Source of the DNA: Pseudoruegeria sp. SK021
GTDB lineage: Bacteria; Pseudomonadota; Alphaproteobacteria; Rhodobacterales; Rhodobacteraceae
NCBI RefSeq assembly: GCF_002119405.1
Contig: NZ_MTBG01000006.1
Span: 1 to 64,000 of the forward strand
Length of the DNA stretch: 64,000 bases
Direction: 5' to 3'
Under the pieces are notes generated by a model. The model was not told the DNA's origin. It did no database searches and saw only the letters and a list, made by a program, of their open reading frames with translations. Position numbers and translations under genes: made by a program. This document shows, in pieces, positions 38,323-47,413 of this stretch. The stretch's first letter is position 1. The number at the start of each line of letters is the position of its first letter.

Positions 38323-39288
38323 ATGGCTTTGACCACCGAACATTTGATGGCGGATTCCGCCGGTCTGGATCGCGCCGTTGCGATCCTGAAAGCAGGCGGG
38401 CGTGTCGCCTTTCCCACCGAAACTGTGTATGGTCTTGGAGCAGATGCCCGCAATGACCGTGCCGTCGCCGGGATTTTCGAGGCCAAGAACCGGCCTCATT
38501 TCAACCCGTTGATCGCTCATATCCACGATTGGCAAGCGGCGACGCGGCTGGCCACGTTCTCGCCTGAGGCCGCGCGTCTGGCGCATGCGTTTTGGCCCGG
38601 CGCCCTGACCATGGTCCTGCCGCTTGCACCGGGATCGGGTCTGTCCCGGCTTGTGACCGCCGGTCTGACCAGCGTCGCCTTGCGCGTCCCGGCTGCGCCC
38701 ATTGCCCGCGACTTGCTGGCCCGTTTTGATGGCCCGATCGCCGCCCCGTCAGCCAACCCATCCGGCCGGATTAGCCCGACCACGGCGGCACATGTCCTAT
38801 CGGGACTTGATGGCCGGATCGAAGCGGTGCTCGCAGGTGACGCCTGTGCGGTCGGCGTTGAATCCACCATTCTCGACCTGACCGGCCCAGCCCGACTGTT
38901 GCGTCCGGGCGGCCTGTCAGCCGAGGCCATCGAAGCTGAGCTTGGCTGTACCCTTGCTGCCCCCCTGCCCAGCACAACAGACACCGCCGATGACCGCCCC
39001 ATCGCCCCCGGCCAACTGCTGTCTCATTACGCGCCAAGCGCGCCGGTTCGTCTGAATGCGGGCACATGTAAACCGGGCGAGCTTTTGTTGGGGTTTGGCC
39101 CAGTGCCGGACGCCACAGAAAACCTTTCGCCGGACGGCGATCTGACGGAAGCCGCTGCAAACCTGTTCGCGGCGCTGCATCGTCTGGACAGGCTGAACGC
39201 CGTCGCCATCGCGGTATCGCCTATTCCAGAAATTGGCTTAGGCCGGGCGATTAACGACCGTCTTCGCAGGGCCGCAGCACCCCGCTAA
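38323..39288 (+). CDS. L-threonylcarbamoyladenylate synthase (Sua5 type)
   Basis: The 321-aa Sua5/TsaC enzyme makes threonylcarbamoyl-AMP for the t6A modification of ANN-decoding tRNAs. It has the YrdC domain with FPTETVYGLGADA, NRPHFNPLIAHI, APSANPSGRISPT and the DLTGPARLLRPGG end. An additional C-terminal Sua5 domain (about 215-321) distinguishes it from short TsaC. It is divergent from the acyl-CoA dehydrogenase gene. Confidence 0.94.
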   Translation: MALTTEHLMADSAGLDRAVAILKAGGRVAFPTETVYGLGADARNDRAVAGIFEAKNRPHFNPLIAHIHDWQAATRLATFSPEAARLAHAFWPGALTMVLPLAPGSGLSRLVTAGLTSVALRVPAAPIARDLLARFDGPIAAPSANPSGRISPTTAAHVLSGLDGRIEAVLAGDACAVGVESTILDLTGPARLLRPGGLSAEAIEAELGCTLAAPLPSTTDTADDRPIAPGQLLSHYAPSAPVRLNAGTCKPGELLLGFGPVPDATENLSPDGDLTEAAANLFAALHRLDRLNAVAIAVSPIPEIGLGRAINDRLRRAAAPR

Positions 39289-39380
39289 ACAAAGCAGCAG
39301 GGACGCGCGGAGCTCATCCTCGCGATTTGCGCGTATGGCCCATGCGTGCGAATTCCGCAAAAAAACCTGATGCGCACGAA

Positions 39381-39953
39381 TTACGCGCGACCAGAGGTCG
39401 ATGATAGCGAAATAGGATCAATGCCCAAAAGACCCAGCGCACCGCCCCATTTGCTGTCGCTGTCGGTCGAGAACACAAGATCCGCGGTCGCGTCGCTGAT
39501 CAACCAAGCGTTGCTGCTGATCTCATCGTCAAGCTGCCCGGGGCCCCATCCCGCATAGCCAAGCGCCAGCAGACACTCTGTCGGGCCATCGCCCCGAGAG
39601 ATATCTTCCAAGACATCCAACGTCGCGGTCATGCCAAAGCGCCGGTCCACCTGCAGCGTCGCCTCGCTGGCGGTGTAGTCGGACGAATGCAGTACGAAGC
39701 CGCGGCCGTGCTCCACCGGACCACCAAAGTGGATCGGCGGCGACTGCGACGGATCTTGCATTTCGATCGACAACTGATCCAGCAGATCAGAAAATCTGAT
39801 GTCGCGCGCGGGCTTATTCACCACAAGGCCCATCGCCCCATCCTCAGAATAAGCACATATAAAGATCACGCTTTTTTCAAAGCGTGGATCGGTCATCCCT
39901 GGCATGGCAATCAGCAACTTGCCGGTCAGGTCTATGGTGTCGACTTTGTTCAT
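39381..39953 (-). CDS. YqgE/AlgH family protein
   Basis: The 190-aa protein shows the YqgE pattern: TGKLLIAMPGMTDPRFEKSVIFICAYSE near the start, GAMGLVVNKPA, then FGGPVEHGRGFVLHSSDY and LLALGYAGWGPGQLDDEI. The family has no firm biochemical function, although AlgH was linked to alginate regulation. ATG 39953 gives the family length; the longer frame upstream overlaps the divergent gene at 40078. The stop is followed by a weak stem and seven T on the minus strand. Confidence 0.93.
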   Translation of the reverse strand: MNKVDTIDLTGKLLIAMPGMTDPRFEKSVIFICAYSEDGAMGLVVNKPARDIRFSDLLDQLSIEMQDPSQSPPIHFGGPVEHGRGFVLHSSDYTASEATLQVDRRFGMTATLDVLEDISRGDGPTECLLALGYAGWGPGQLDDEISSNAWLISDATADLVFSTDSDSKWGGALGLLGIDPISLSSTSGRA

Positions 39954-40077
39954 GCCCCAATCAATCCACTGCCGGGGCCGGGGCGCAAGGGTCAGAATGG
40001 CTTGGAGACCCCCTTCTGGCGCATTTCTCGCTGGATTGTGACTTTCCAGAGGCCCAAAGCCGGTGGATAAGCACGTC

Positions 40078-40902
40078 ATGTTCAATTTGACCCAATTTTG
40101 CCGCGCGCTTGCCTTTGCCGCGCTACTGGCACCTTCCGCGGCGTCGGCCCAATCGTTGGACGATGTCGTCGACCTTGATCTTCTCGACGGCTGGACCACG
40201 ACCGAGGGCACCCATATCGTCGGTTTGCGCATCCGCCTCGCGCCGGGATGGAAAACCTATTGGCGCAGCCCCGGCGAGTCGGGCGTGCCGCCGATTTTTG
40301 ATTGGAGCGCGGCACAGAACCTGCAAGGCGTCCGCTATCTCTGGCCCCGCCCACAAGTGTTTGAGCAGAACGGCCTGCGCAGCATCGGGTATCATGACGA
40401 GTTGGTATTGCCGCTGGAACTGTTCGCCCGCGACCCAGCCGCCCCCATCGTGCTGGCCGGTGAAATGGAATTGGGGGTGTGCAAGGATATTTGTATCCCC
40501 ATGACCTTGGATATGTCCGGCCTAACCACCACGCCCGGCAGCAGGGATGGCACGGGAAGCCAACCCATTCGGCAGGCGCTGGCCGCACGGCCAAAGACCG
40601 CCGTTGAGGCCGGAGCAGGCCCGGTGACCTGCGCGGTCTCTCCGATTGCGGACGGGCTTCGCCTGACCACTTCGATTCCGGTGGCACGTCAGGGCGGCGA
40701 TGAAATGGTCGTTCTGGAACCCGGTCGGGCCGATCTTTGGGTGTCCCAACCGGCAACCCAGCGCCGGAATGGCATCTTGACCGCGGCGGCCGATCTGGTC
40801 CCGCCCGAGGCCCGGCCCTTCACCTTTGATCGATCCAAGTTGCGGATTACCGTCATTGGTCGCGATGGCGCGGTGGACCTTCTGGGCTGTCAGGCCGGAT
40901 AA
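40078..40902 (+). CDS. DsbD alpha-like domain protein, secreted
   Basis: The 274-aa protein has a signal peptide (about 1-25, ASAQ cleavage) and a domain resembling the N-terminal (alpha) domain of the disulfide reductase DsbD, including GWKTYWRSPGESGVPP and the CKDICIP cysteine pair. It lacks the membrane beta and thioredoxin gamma domains, so it is the stand-alone form common in alphaproteobacteria. GTG 40063 is a possible earlier start. It probably handles periplasmic thiols. Confidence 0.88.
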   Translation: MFNLTQFCRALAFAALLAPSAASAQSLDDVVDLDLLDGWTTTEGTHIVGLRIRLAPGWKTYWRSPGESGVPPIFDWSAAQNLQGVRYLWPRPQVFEQNGLRSIGYHDELVLPLELFARDPAAPIVLAGEMELGVCKDICIPMTLDMSGLTTTPGSRDGTGSQPIRQALAARPKTAVEAGAGPVTCAVSPIADGLRLTTSIPVARQGGDEMVVLEPGRADLWVSQPATQRRNGILTAAADLVPPEARPFTFDRSKLRITVIGRDGAVDLLGCQAG

Positions 40903-40968
40903 AGTCCGACCTGCACCCCAAGGGGCACACAAGCTGTTGCCTGCCACCAATGCCGCCCTTCGAATGGG

Positions 40969-41511
40969 TCACTTGCGGCGCTGATGTTCCGACAGTCTGG
41001 GCAAAATTTCGATGAAATTACACGGTCGGTGACGGTAATCCAGCTGATGCACAAGGATCTCATCCCACGCATCCTTGCAGGCCCCGGGACTGCCGGGCAG
41101 TGCAAACAGATAGGTGCCGCCCGCTACACCGCCTGTGGCACGACTTTGCACCGCCGACGTGCCGATCTTGGCCATGGAGACCATGGTAAAAACCGTGCCG
41201 AATGCGTCAATTTCCTTTTCATAGACATCTCGGTGCGCCTCGACCGTGACATCGCGCCCGGTCAGCCCGGTCCCGCCGGTCGAGATCACCACATCTACCC
41301 CTGCATCCTGAATCCATGTGCGAAGCTGGGCCACGATCTGCGCCCGCTCGTCTTGGACGATCGACCGCACGGCGACCCTATGACCCGCTAGGGCAATCCG
41401 CTCGACCAGAATATCCCCGGACCTGTCTTCCGCCAGCGAGCGGCTGTCAGACACAGTCAGAACCGCAATGTTGATCGGCAAAAACGCGCGCTCAGGGGAT
41501 GGTGTGGTCAT
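40969..41511 (-). CDS. moaB: Molybdenum cofactor biosynthesis protein B
   Basis: The 180-aa MoaB/MogA-like protein has VLTVSDSRSLAEDRSG near the start, the STGGTGLTGRDVT motif and the FALPGSPGACKDAWDEIL block. It takes part in adenylylation or insertion of molybdopterin. It follows the uracil-DNA glycosylase gene by 15 bases on the same strand, and converges on the DsbD-domain gene. Confidence 0.94.
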   Translation of the reverse strand: MTTPSPERAFLPINIAVLTVSDSRSLAEDRSGDILVERIALAGHRVAVRSIVQDERAQIVAQLRTWIQDAGVDVVISTGGTGLTGRDVTVEAHRDVYEKEIDAFGTVFTMVSMAKIGTSAVQSRATGGVAGGTYLFALPGSPGACKDAWDEILVHQLDYRHRPCNFIEILPRLSEHQRRK

Positions 41512-41526
41512 GGTGTCTCCGATTCG

Positions 41527-42300
41527 TCAGTGCTGCTGTCCAAGGCGCGCCTTCAGGGACAGTAAATCCGCCCAAGCGTCGCGCTTGGCGGCCGGGTGTC
41601 GCAACAGATAGGCCGGATGCAGCATCGGCAAGCACGGCACACCTGCCGCCGATACCCAACTGCCGCGCAACCGGGTGATGCCACCGCGCTCTAGCACCGC
41701 CTGACAAGCGCCATTGCCCATCAAGATCAGAAATTCGGGCTTTGCCAGCGCAATATGGCGCTCAACAAAGGGCCGCAGCATCGCGATTTCATCAGAGGTG
41801 GGGGGGCGGTTCTGCGGCGGACGCCACGGCATCACGTTTGAGATATACACCGCATCAGCCAAAGTGTCGGCCTGACGCGCCAAACCGATGGCCAACAGCA
41901 TCCGGTCCAGCAATTGGCCCACAGGTCCGACAAAAGGAAGTCCCTGCGCATCTTCGTCCCGGCCGGGCGCTTCGCCTAGGATCATGACTCGGGCGCCGGG
42001 CTGGCCATCTGCGAAGACCAGATTGCGCGCACCATGGCGCAGTTCGCAATGAGGAAAAGCGGCAAGCGCCGCCCGCAAGCCATCAAGGTCCCCGGCCGCC
42101 GCCGCAGCCGCCTGCGCATCGACAATAGGGTCTGGCAACATCGGTTCGGGTGCCGTGATCGCCGGAGACTTGACCGCAGAAACCGTCACCGGCGCGGCAT
42201 AGCGATCCACCGGCACGTCGCCAATGGCTTCGTCCGCGCCAAGCTCGGCCTGCCAGTCCAGTAGCGCCTTCAGCGCAAGGGGATCGATCCATTCAGTCAT
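41527..42300 (-). CDS. Uracil-DNA glycosylase family 4-like, cluster cysteines reduced
   Basis: The 257-aa protein matches family 4-type uracil-DNA glycosylases: [27 protein letters not shown]-like motif [14 protein letters not shown], and motif B around [13 protein letters not shown]. It has an N-terminal Ala-rich extension of about 75 residues. Classical family 4 enzymes hold a 4Fe-4S cluster through four Cys; here the first region has only one Cys (PHCELRHG) and the position before RPFVERH is Leu. A cluster-free version is likely. Function in uracil repair is inferred from family. Confidence 0.85.
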   Translation of the reverse strand: MTEWIDPLALKALLDWQAELGADEAIGDVPVDRYAAPVTVSAVKSPAITAPEPMLPDPIVDAQAAAAAAGDLDGLRAALAAFPHCELRHGARNLVFADGQPGARVMILGEAPGRDEDAQGLPFVGPVGQLLDRMLLAIGLARQADTLADAVYISNVMPWRPPQNRPPTSDEIAMLRPFVERHIALAKPEFLILMGNGACQAVLERGGITRLRGSWVSAAGVPCLPMLHPAYLLRHPAAKRDAWADLLSLKARLGQQH

Positions 42301-42404
42301 GGCGCCAATCTAGGCCTCCGTCAGCGCAAGGTAAATGCCCGGCCGTCTTGCCCCCCGTCGATCCTGAGCCTATAAACCGCGCATTACCGGCAAACGGGGG
42401 CAGT

Positions 42405-43355
42405 ATGACATTCCGGGCGAAGCATCTGCTGGGCATAGAACCTCTGCACCCAGACGAAATCACCACCGTTCTCGATCTGGCCGACAGCTATGTCGAGCTA
42501 AGTCGGCAGGCCAAGAAGCATTCCGATGTGCTGGCCGGTCTGACCGTGATCAACATGTTCTTCGAGAACTCCACCCGGACCCAAGCCAGCTTTGAAATCG
42601 CCGGCCACCGTCTGGGCGCCGATGTGATGAACATGGCGATGCAGGCCAGTTCGATCAAAAAGGGCGAGACCCTGATCGACACCGCGCTGACCCTCAATGC
42701 CATGCATCCCGACCTTCTGGTCGTGCGGCATCCCCATTCCGGCGCGGTTAACCTGCTGGCCGAAAAGGTGAATTGCGCGGTCTTGAACGCCGGAGATGGA
42801 TTGCACGAACACCCCACCCAAGCCTTGCTGGATGCCCTGACCATCCGGCGGGCGAAGGGGCGGCTGCACCGGCTGAACATCGCAATCTGCGGCGACATCG
42901 CCCACAGCCGGGTTGCACGGTCGAACATCCTGTTGCTTGGCAAAATGGAAAACCGCATTCGCCTGATCGGGCCACCGACCCTGATGCCGGCTCAGATCGA
43001 AGAGTTCGGCGTCGAAGTTTATGACGACATGCGCGCGGGCCTTGCCGGCTGCGACGTGGTCATGATGCTGCGCTTGCAGAAAGAACGGATGGATGGCGGG
43101 TTCATCCCATCGCAGCGGGAATATTATCACCGCTACGGGCTGGACGCGGAAAAGTTGAGCCATGCTAAGCCGGACGCCATTGTCATGCATCCCGGCCCGA
43201 TGAATCGCGGTGTCGAAATCGACGGCACCTTGGCCGATGACATCAACCGCAGCGTCATCCAAGAACAGGTTGAAATGGGGGTCGCCGTGCGGATGGCAGC
43301 CATGGATTTGCTGGCCCAGAACCTGCGCAATCGGCGGCGCGAGGCCGCCGCGTGA
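42405..43355 (+). CDS. pyrB: Aspartate carbamoyltransferase catalytic subunit
   Basis: The 316-aa enzyme joins carbamoyl phosphate and aspartate in pyrimidine synthesis. It has the carbamoyl-phosphate site [16 protein letters not shown] (about 49-64), [12 protein letters not shown] and the late [17 protein letters not shown] 42405 is preceded by GGGGGCAG. The next gene starts inside its stop codon (GTGA). No pyrI is visible; partner subunits in this group are dihydroorotase-like proteins. Confidence 0.96.
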   Translation: MTFRAKHLLGIEPLHPDEITTVLDLADSYVELSRQAKKHSDVLAGLTVINMFFENSTRTQASFEIAGHRLGADVMNMAMQASSIKKGETLIDTALTLNAMHPDLLVVRHPHSGAVNLLAEKVNCAVLNAGDGLHEHPTQALLDALTIRRAKGRLHRLNIAICGDIAHSRVARSNILLLGKMENRIRLIGPPTLMPAQIEEFGVEVYDDMRAGLAGCDVVMMLRLQKERMDGGFIPSQREYYHRYGLDAEKLSHAKPDAIVMHPGPMNRGVEIDGTLADDINRSVIQEQVEMGVAVRMAAMDLLAQNLRNRRREAAA

Positions 43356-43900
43356 CCAACCCACAGACCTCTGGCTGGGACGGCATTCTGAACCCCGGGG
43401 AACGGGTGCTGTGGCAAGGCCAGCCCGACGGGTCCATTGACCTGCACATGCTTCGGGTCGGCAAGGTGCTGCCGGGGCTTGCGGCCACCGCCTTTGTCAT
43501 CTGCTTCTCGTACCTCGCCACCCGCAGCGCCTTAGATGACGGCCCGATCGGCTTGATCTTTGCGTTGTTCGGCATGTTCTTTGTGGTCATTACGCTGCAT
43601 TCTGCGGGCGGCTATGTGCTGACCGACGCCTATCGCCGCCGCCACACGTGGTACACGCTGACCAATCAGCGGGCGTTTATCGCCGTCCAGACGCCACGCG
43701 GCAAGTCTTTGGATGCCTACCCGATCACATCCGCCACCGTGATCGAATTCGACGGCACCGAGCCGGGAAATCTGTGGTTCGCGACCGATTTCAAGAAGAC
43801 GAGGCGCAGCAGTGCGCGCATTAAAATTGGATTCGAACGGCTGCACGACAGTCACCACGTCAATGACCTGATCCGTCAGGTCCAGCGGGAGCAGGCATGA
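43352..43900 (+). CDS. PH-like membrane protein of unknown function in the pyr operon
   Basis: The 182-aa protein starts with [13 protein letters not shown], typical of bacterial PH-domain (bPH) proteins, has two membrane helices (about 36-85), and a soluble beta-rich C-terminus with [15 protein letters not shown] and a stretch ending [11 protein letters not shown]. It would sit in the inner membrane with the PH-like part in the cytoplasm. The function is unknown. GTG overlaps the pyrB stop and its own stop overlaps the pyrC-like start, so all three are translationally coupled. Confidence 0.83.
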   Translation: MTNPQTSGWDGILNPGERVLWQGQPDGSIDLHMLRVGKVLPGLAATAFVICFSYLATRSALDDGPIGLIFALFGMFFVVITLHSAGGYVLTDAYRRRHTWYTLTNQRAFIAVQTPRGKSLDAYPITSATVIEFDGTEPGNLWFATDFKKTRRSSARIKIGFERLHDSHHVNDLIRQVQREQA

Positions 43901-45186
43901 GCTTTCTCTTTGAAAATGCCCGATTGATTGACCCTGACGCCGGAACGGACCGCGTCGGCCACCTGATCGTCACCCACGGCCGGATCACCGCGATCGAGGA
44001 CCAGAGCACCGCGTTCCCCCCCGATCAGTTCCCGGACACCGCCCGGATGGATTGCAACGGGCTTTGTCTGGCGCCGGGCCTTGTGGATATGGGCGTTAAA
44101 GTCGGAGAACCCGGAGAACGGCACAAGGAAAGTTTCAAGACCGCCGGAAACGCCGCGGCCGCAGGTGGCGTGACCACCATGGTCACGCGCCCCGACACAT
44201 TGACCGCCGTCGACAGCCCCGAGGTTCTGGATTTCGTGACCCGGCGCGCGGCCGAGATGAGCCAAGTGCGCATTGCCCCTATGGCCGCTCTGACCCGCAA
44301 TCGGGAAGGGCGCGAGATGGTTGAGATCAGCTTTCTGATCGATTCCGGCGCGGTGGCGTTCACCGATGGCGATCACGTCCTAACCGACAACCGGGTGCTG
44401 TCGCGCTGCCTGACCTATGCCCGCAGCCTGAACGCGCTTGTCATCGCCCATCCGCAAGATCCCGGCCTCAGCCGGGGCGCCGCCGTGACCTCAGGAAAAT
44501 TCGCCACGCTGCGCGGATTGCCTGCCGTGTCGCCAATGGCCGAGCGGCTTGGCTTGGAACGGGATCTGGCCTTGGTCGAAATGACCCGGGCCCGCTATCA
44601 CGCTGACCAATTATCCACCGCCACCGCCCTTCCTGCGCTTCGCCGTGCCAAGAATCAGGGGCTGGATGTGACCGCAGGCGTATCGATCCACCATCTGACC
44701 CTGAACGAGTTGGATGTCGGCGACTACCGGACCTTCTTTAAGGTAAAGCCCCCCTTACGATCCGAAGACGACCGGCAAGCCATGGTCGAGGCCGTCGCGG
44801 AAGGCCTAATCGACGTGGTCTGTTCCATGCACACGCCGCAAGATGAAGAAAGCAAACGCTTGCCGTTTCAAGAGGCCGCCAGCGGTGCCGTCGGGCTGGA
44901 AACCTTGTTGCCCGCCGCGATGCGCCTGTATCATTCGGGCCAGATGACCCTGCCGGGCTTGTTTCGGGTGCTCTCACTCAACCCCTCGAAACGTCTGGGA
45001 CTTGAGGGCGGTCGCCTGAGCATTGGTGCGCCCGCCGATCTGGTGCTGTTCGACCCGCACGCCCCCTTTATTCTGGACCGGTTCACATTGCAGTCCAAAT
45101 CCAAGAACACACCCTTTGATGGTCAACGCATGCAAGGCCGGGTGCGCGGCACTTGGGTCGGCGGCACCCGGGTGTTCGGCCAATGA
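43897..45186 (+). CDS. Dihydroorotase-like protein, probably non-catalytic (PyrC'/PyrX type)
   Basis: The 429-aa protein has the amidohydrolase fold of type I dihydroorotase (PGLVDM, NAAAAGGVTTMV, VSIHHLTLNE, KPPLRSEDDR, GAVGLETLLP). The metal-binding HxH is replaced: PGLVDMGVKVGEPG has Gly66 and Lys68 where His are expected, and the catalytic Asp before HAP is absent (CSMHTPQDEE). In Pseudomonas an inactive DHOase homologue is needed as structural partner of ATCase; the direct coupling to pyrB suggests the same here. A true pyrC should be elsewhere in the genome. Confidence 0.88.
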   Translation: MSFLFENARLIDPDAGTDRVGHLIVTHGRITAIEDQSTAFPPDQFPDTARMDCNGLCLAPGLVDMGVKVGEPGERHKESFKTAGNAAAAGGVTTMVTRPDTLTAVDSPEVLDFVTRRAAEMSQVRIAPMAALTRNREGREMVEISFLIDSGAVAFTDGDHVLTDNRVLSRCLTYARSLNALVIAHPQDPGLSRGAAVTSGKFATLRGLPAVSPMAERLGLERDLALVEMTRARYHADQLSTATALPALRRAKNQGLDVTAGVSIHHLTLNELDVGDYRTFFKVKPPLRSEDDRQAMVEAVAEGLIDVVCSMHTPQDEESKRLPFQEAASGAVGLETLLPAAMRLYHSGQMTLPGLFRVLSLNPSKRLGLEGGRLSIGAPADLVLFDPHAPFILDRFTLQSKSKNTPFDGQRMQGRVRGTWVGGTRVFGQ

Positions 45187-45794
45187 TCCCCGCCTTGACC
45201 TCATCACCGCTGTTGCTGGGTCTGTGCGCTGTGCTGGCCTATCTGCTGGGTTCGGTTCCGTTCGGCATGGTGATGGCCCGGCTCTTTGGTCTGGGCGATC
45301 TGCGCCAGATCGGGTCGGGCAATATCGGCGCGACGAATGTGCTGCGCACGGGCAACAAGCTGGCGGCTTTTCTGACGCTGATCCTCGACGCAGGCAAAGG
45401 GGCCATCGCCGTCCTGCTTGCCCGTGCGGCTTTGGGCGAAGACGCGGCCCAACTGGCCGGGTTGGCGGCGTTTCTTGGCCATTGTTTTCCGGTTTATCTG
45501 GGGTTCCATGGCGGCAAGGGCGTGGCCACGTTCCTTGGCACCTTGCTGGCCCTGTTCTGGCCGGTTGGCGTGGCGGCCTGCGCCACATGGGCGGTGACCG
45601 CCGCCATCAGCCGGTATTCATCGCTCTCGGCGCTGGTGGCGGCGGTGTCGGCTCCGGTCTGGTGTTGGCTGTTCGGTCGCCCGGACCTGATCCTGCTCAC
45701 TATCTGCCTAGCCGGTCTCGTGCTGTATCGCCACAGCGCGAATATCACCCGGCTTCGGGCCGGAACCGAACCCAAGATCGGCAAAAAATCCTGA
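45183..45794 (+). CDS. plsY: Acyl-phosphate:glycerol-3-phosphate acyltransferase
   Basis: The 203-aa polytopic membrane enzyme makes lysophosphatidic acid from acyl-phosphate and glycerol-3-phosphate, the first step of phospholipid synthesis. It has about five membrane helices and the conserved SGNIGATNVLRTGNK, FLGHCFPVYLGFHGGKGVAT and GLVLYRHSANI loops. Its ATG overlaps the pyrC-like stop (ATGA at 45183-45186), so lipid synthesis is in the same operon as pyrimidine genes. It converges with adenosine kinase. Confidence 0.95.
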   Translation: MIPALTSSPLLLGLCAVLAYLLGSVPFGMVMARLFGLGDLRQIGSGNIGATNVLRTGNKLAAFLTLILDAGKGAIAVLLARAALGEDAAQLAGLAAFLGHCFPVYLGFHGGKGVATFLGTLLALFWPVGVAACATWAVTAAISRYSSLSALVAAVSAPVWCWLFGRPDLILLTICLAGLVLYRHSANITRLRAGTEPKIGKKS

Positions 45795-45837
45795 GGCCCC
45801 GCAACTTGCGATGGGCCACAGGGTCCTTGATCCCGGA

Positions 45838-46806
45838 TCAGGCCTCCACTGTGGCCTGACGCGCCCCGAAGTGGCAGATGACCCGTGCGGCAAGGGCGGC
45901 GCCTTTCCCGGCGGCCTCTTCGCCGGTTTGCCCTAACGCAAGCCCGCTGAGGAACCCGGCAGCAAAGGCGTCCCCTGCCCCGGTGCTATCCACGACCTTG
46001 TCCACCGGAACAGCCGGAACCGCGACCACAGGCCCGCCATCGCACACCATCGCCCCCAGCTCGCTCCGGGTTAAAGCCACCACATCCACATGAGTCATCG
46101 CCCAGTCCAGCGCCGCCGCGGCGTCCGCTGCGCCGGCGAGGGCACAAAGCTCGGACTCGTTGCCGATCAAAATATCGCAATGCGCCTCGACGAAGGCCAA
46201 CATGTTCCCGCGTTGGCGGTCGACACAGGCGGCATCGGACGGCGTCATCGCCACTTTCGCGCCTGTCGCATGCGCCAATTCTGCGGCACGGATAATGTTG
46301 GCAGGACCGTGCGGCGCGTCCCAATGATAGCCCTCAACCAGGAGGATCGCCGTACCCGCCGGCAAGGTGTCGGGCAGATCCGACGGCGCCAAGCATTCAC
46401 ATGCGCCAAGGAAGGTGCTCATGGTGCGTTCCCCATCCGGGGTCACCATGACCACGCAGCGGCCGGTGCCAACCCCATCGGTGCGCGACACCACCGGGCA
46501 AGAAACGCCGACGCGGGCCATTTCCGCGCGGAACAGATCCCCCAGTTCGTCATCGGCCACCATACCAAGGAAGCTGCCGCCATGTCCAAGATCGCCGATA
46601 TGGGCAATGGTATTGGCCACAGAGCCACCTGATTGCTGCACACCCGGTCCGATTTCGGCGTAAAGGGCGGTTGCCGACGCACTGTCGACCAGATGCATCT
46701 CTCCCACCGTCAAGCCGTGGCGCGACGGCCCTTCCATATCGATCGAGGCAAGTACATCGACGAGAGGATTGCCGATCCCGGCGATCTGAGGTTTGGACGA
46801 GGTCAT
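45838..46806 (-). CDS. Adenosine kinase (PfkB family)
   Basis: The 322-aa PfkB-family kinase starts IAGIGNPLVDVLASI and ends with the anion-hole motif DSTGAGDAFAAGFLSG (catalytic Asp). Its length and the GGSVANTIAHIGDLG block fit bacterial adenosine kinase, making AMP from adenosine. The nearby ahcY, which releases adenosine from S-adenosylhomocysteine, supports this substrate over sugar. It converges with plsY and is divergent from the BON-LysM gene. Confidence 0.88.
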   Translation of the reverse strand: MTSSKPQIAGIGNPLVDVLASIDMEGPSRHGLTVGEMHLVDSASATALYAEIGPGVQQSGGSVANTIAHIGDLGHGGSFLGMVADDELGDLFRAEMARVGVSCPVVSRTDGVGTGRCVVMVTPDGERTMSTFLGACECLAPSDLPDTLPAGTAILLVEGYHWDAPHGPANIIRAAELAHATGAKVAMTPSDAACVDRQRGNMLAFVEAHCDILIGNESELCALAGAADAAAALDWAMTHVDVVALTRSELGAMVCDGGPVVAVPAVPVDKVVDSTGAGDAFAAGFLSGLALGQTGEEAAGKGAALAARVICHFGARQATVEA

Positions 46807-46943
46807 GAGCTATCTCCGGAAACGCGAGGAACGATTGGCCGTGTATATCGTTGAGGGATGCTTGTCACACAAGTGATGGGTGATAACACTAAAGTGCGGA
46901 TCACGCGGCCCTCTGCCGCATCCGGACAATGGAGGTCATTTCT

Positions 46944-47366
46944 ATGGGACTATTCAGCTTTTTCAAAGGCAAAGGGAAGAAACTTGGGTCTGCGGCCGCG
47001 GCCGAGGCACCGTCGGCTGATGACCTGAAAACTGAGCTTAAAGAACTGGGTCTCGACGAGGGGCTAGATGTGACGATTGATGGCGACAAGGTCAAAATCA
47101 ACGGCACGCCGAAGGATCAAGCCACCAAGGAAAAAGCCATCGTTGCAATGGGCAATATCGAAGGCATCGCCAGCGTCGAAGATGAAACGCCGGGCGATGA
47201 GCCGACGTTCTATACCGTTGTCTCTGGGGACACTTTATCTGGCATCGCCAAGAAAACCTTGGGCAACGCCAATGCCTATATGAAAATCTTTGACGCCAAT
47301 AAGCCGATGCTGTCGAACCCTGATAAAATCTATCCCGATCAAGTGTTGCGCATCCCGCAAGATTGA
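46944..47366 (+). CDS. lysM: BON-LysM protein (YgaU-like)
   Basis: The 140-aa protein starts MGLFSFFKGKGKKLG, followed by a BON domain (about 30-85) and a C-terminal LysM domain (about 90-140, YTVVSGDTLSGIAKKTLGNANAYMKIFDANKP). This is the layout of E. coli YgaU/Kbp, a potassium-binding protein. There is no signal peptide, as in that family. ATG 46944 has GGAGG 8 bases upstream; ATG 46929 would lie before that site. A strong terminator follows. Confidence 0.92.
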   Translation: MGLFSFFKGKGKKLGSAAAAEAPSADDLKTELKELGLDEGLDVTIDGDKVKINGTPKDQATKEKAIVAMGNIEGIASVEDETPGDEPTFYTVVSGDTLSGIAKKTLGNANAYMKIFDANKPMLSNPDKIYPDQVLRIPQD

Positions 47367-47376
47367 TCGCAGCAGA

Positions 47377-47411
47377 AAAAAAGGGCGCGCCGGTGTGGCG
47401 CGCCCTTTTTT
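47377..47411. terminator. Bidirectional intrinsic terminator between lysM and ahcY
   Basis: A perfect 15-bp stem has a six-A arm, then GGGCGCGCC, loop GGTGT, GGCGCGCCC and a run of T. It has A tracts before and T tracts after on both strands, so it can end both convergent genes. Confidence 0.95.
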
Positions 47412-47413
47412 AT

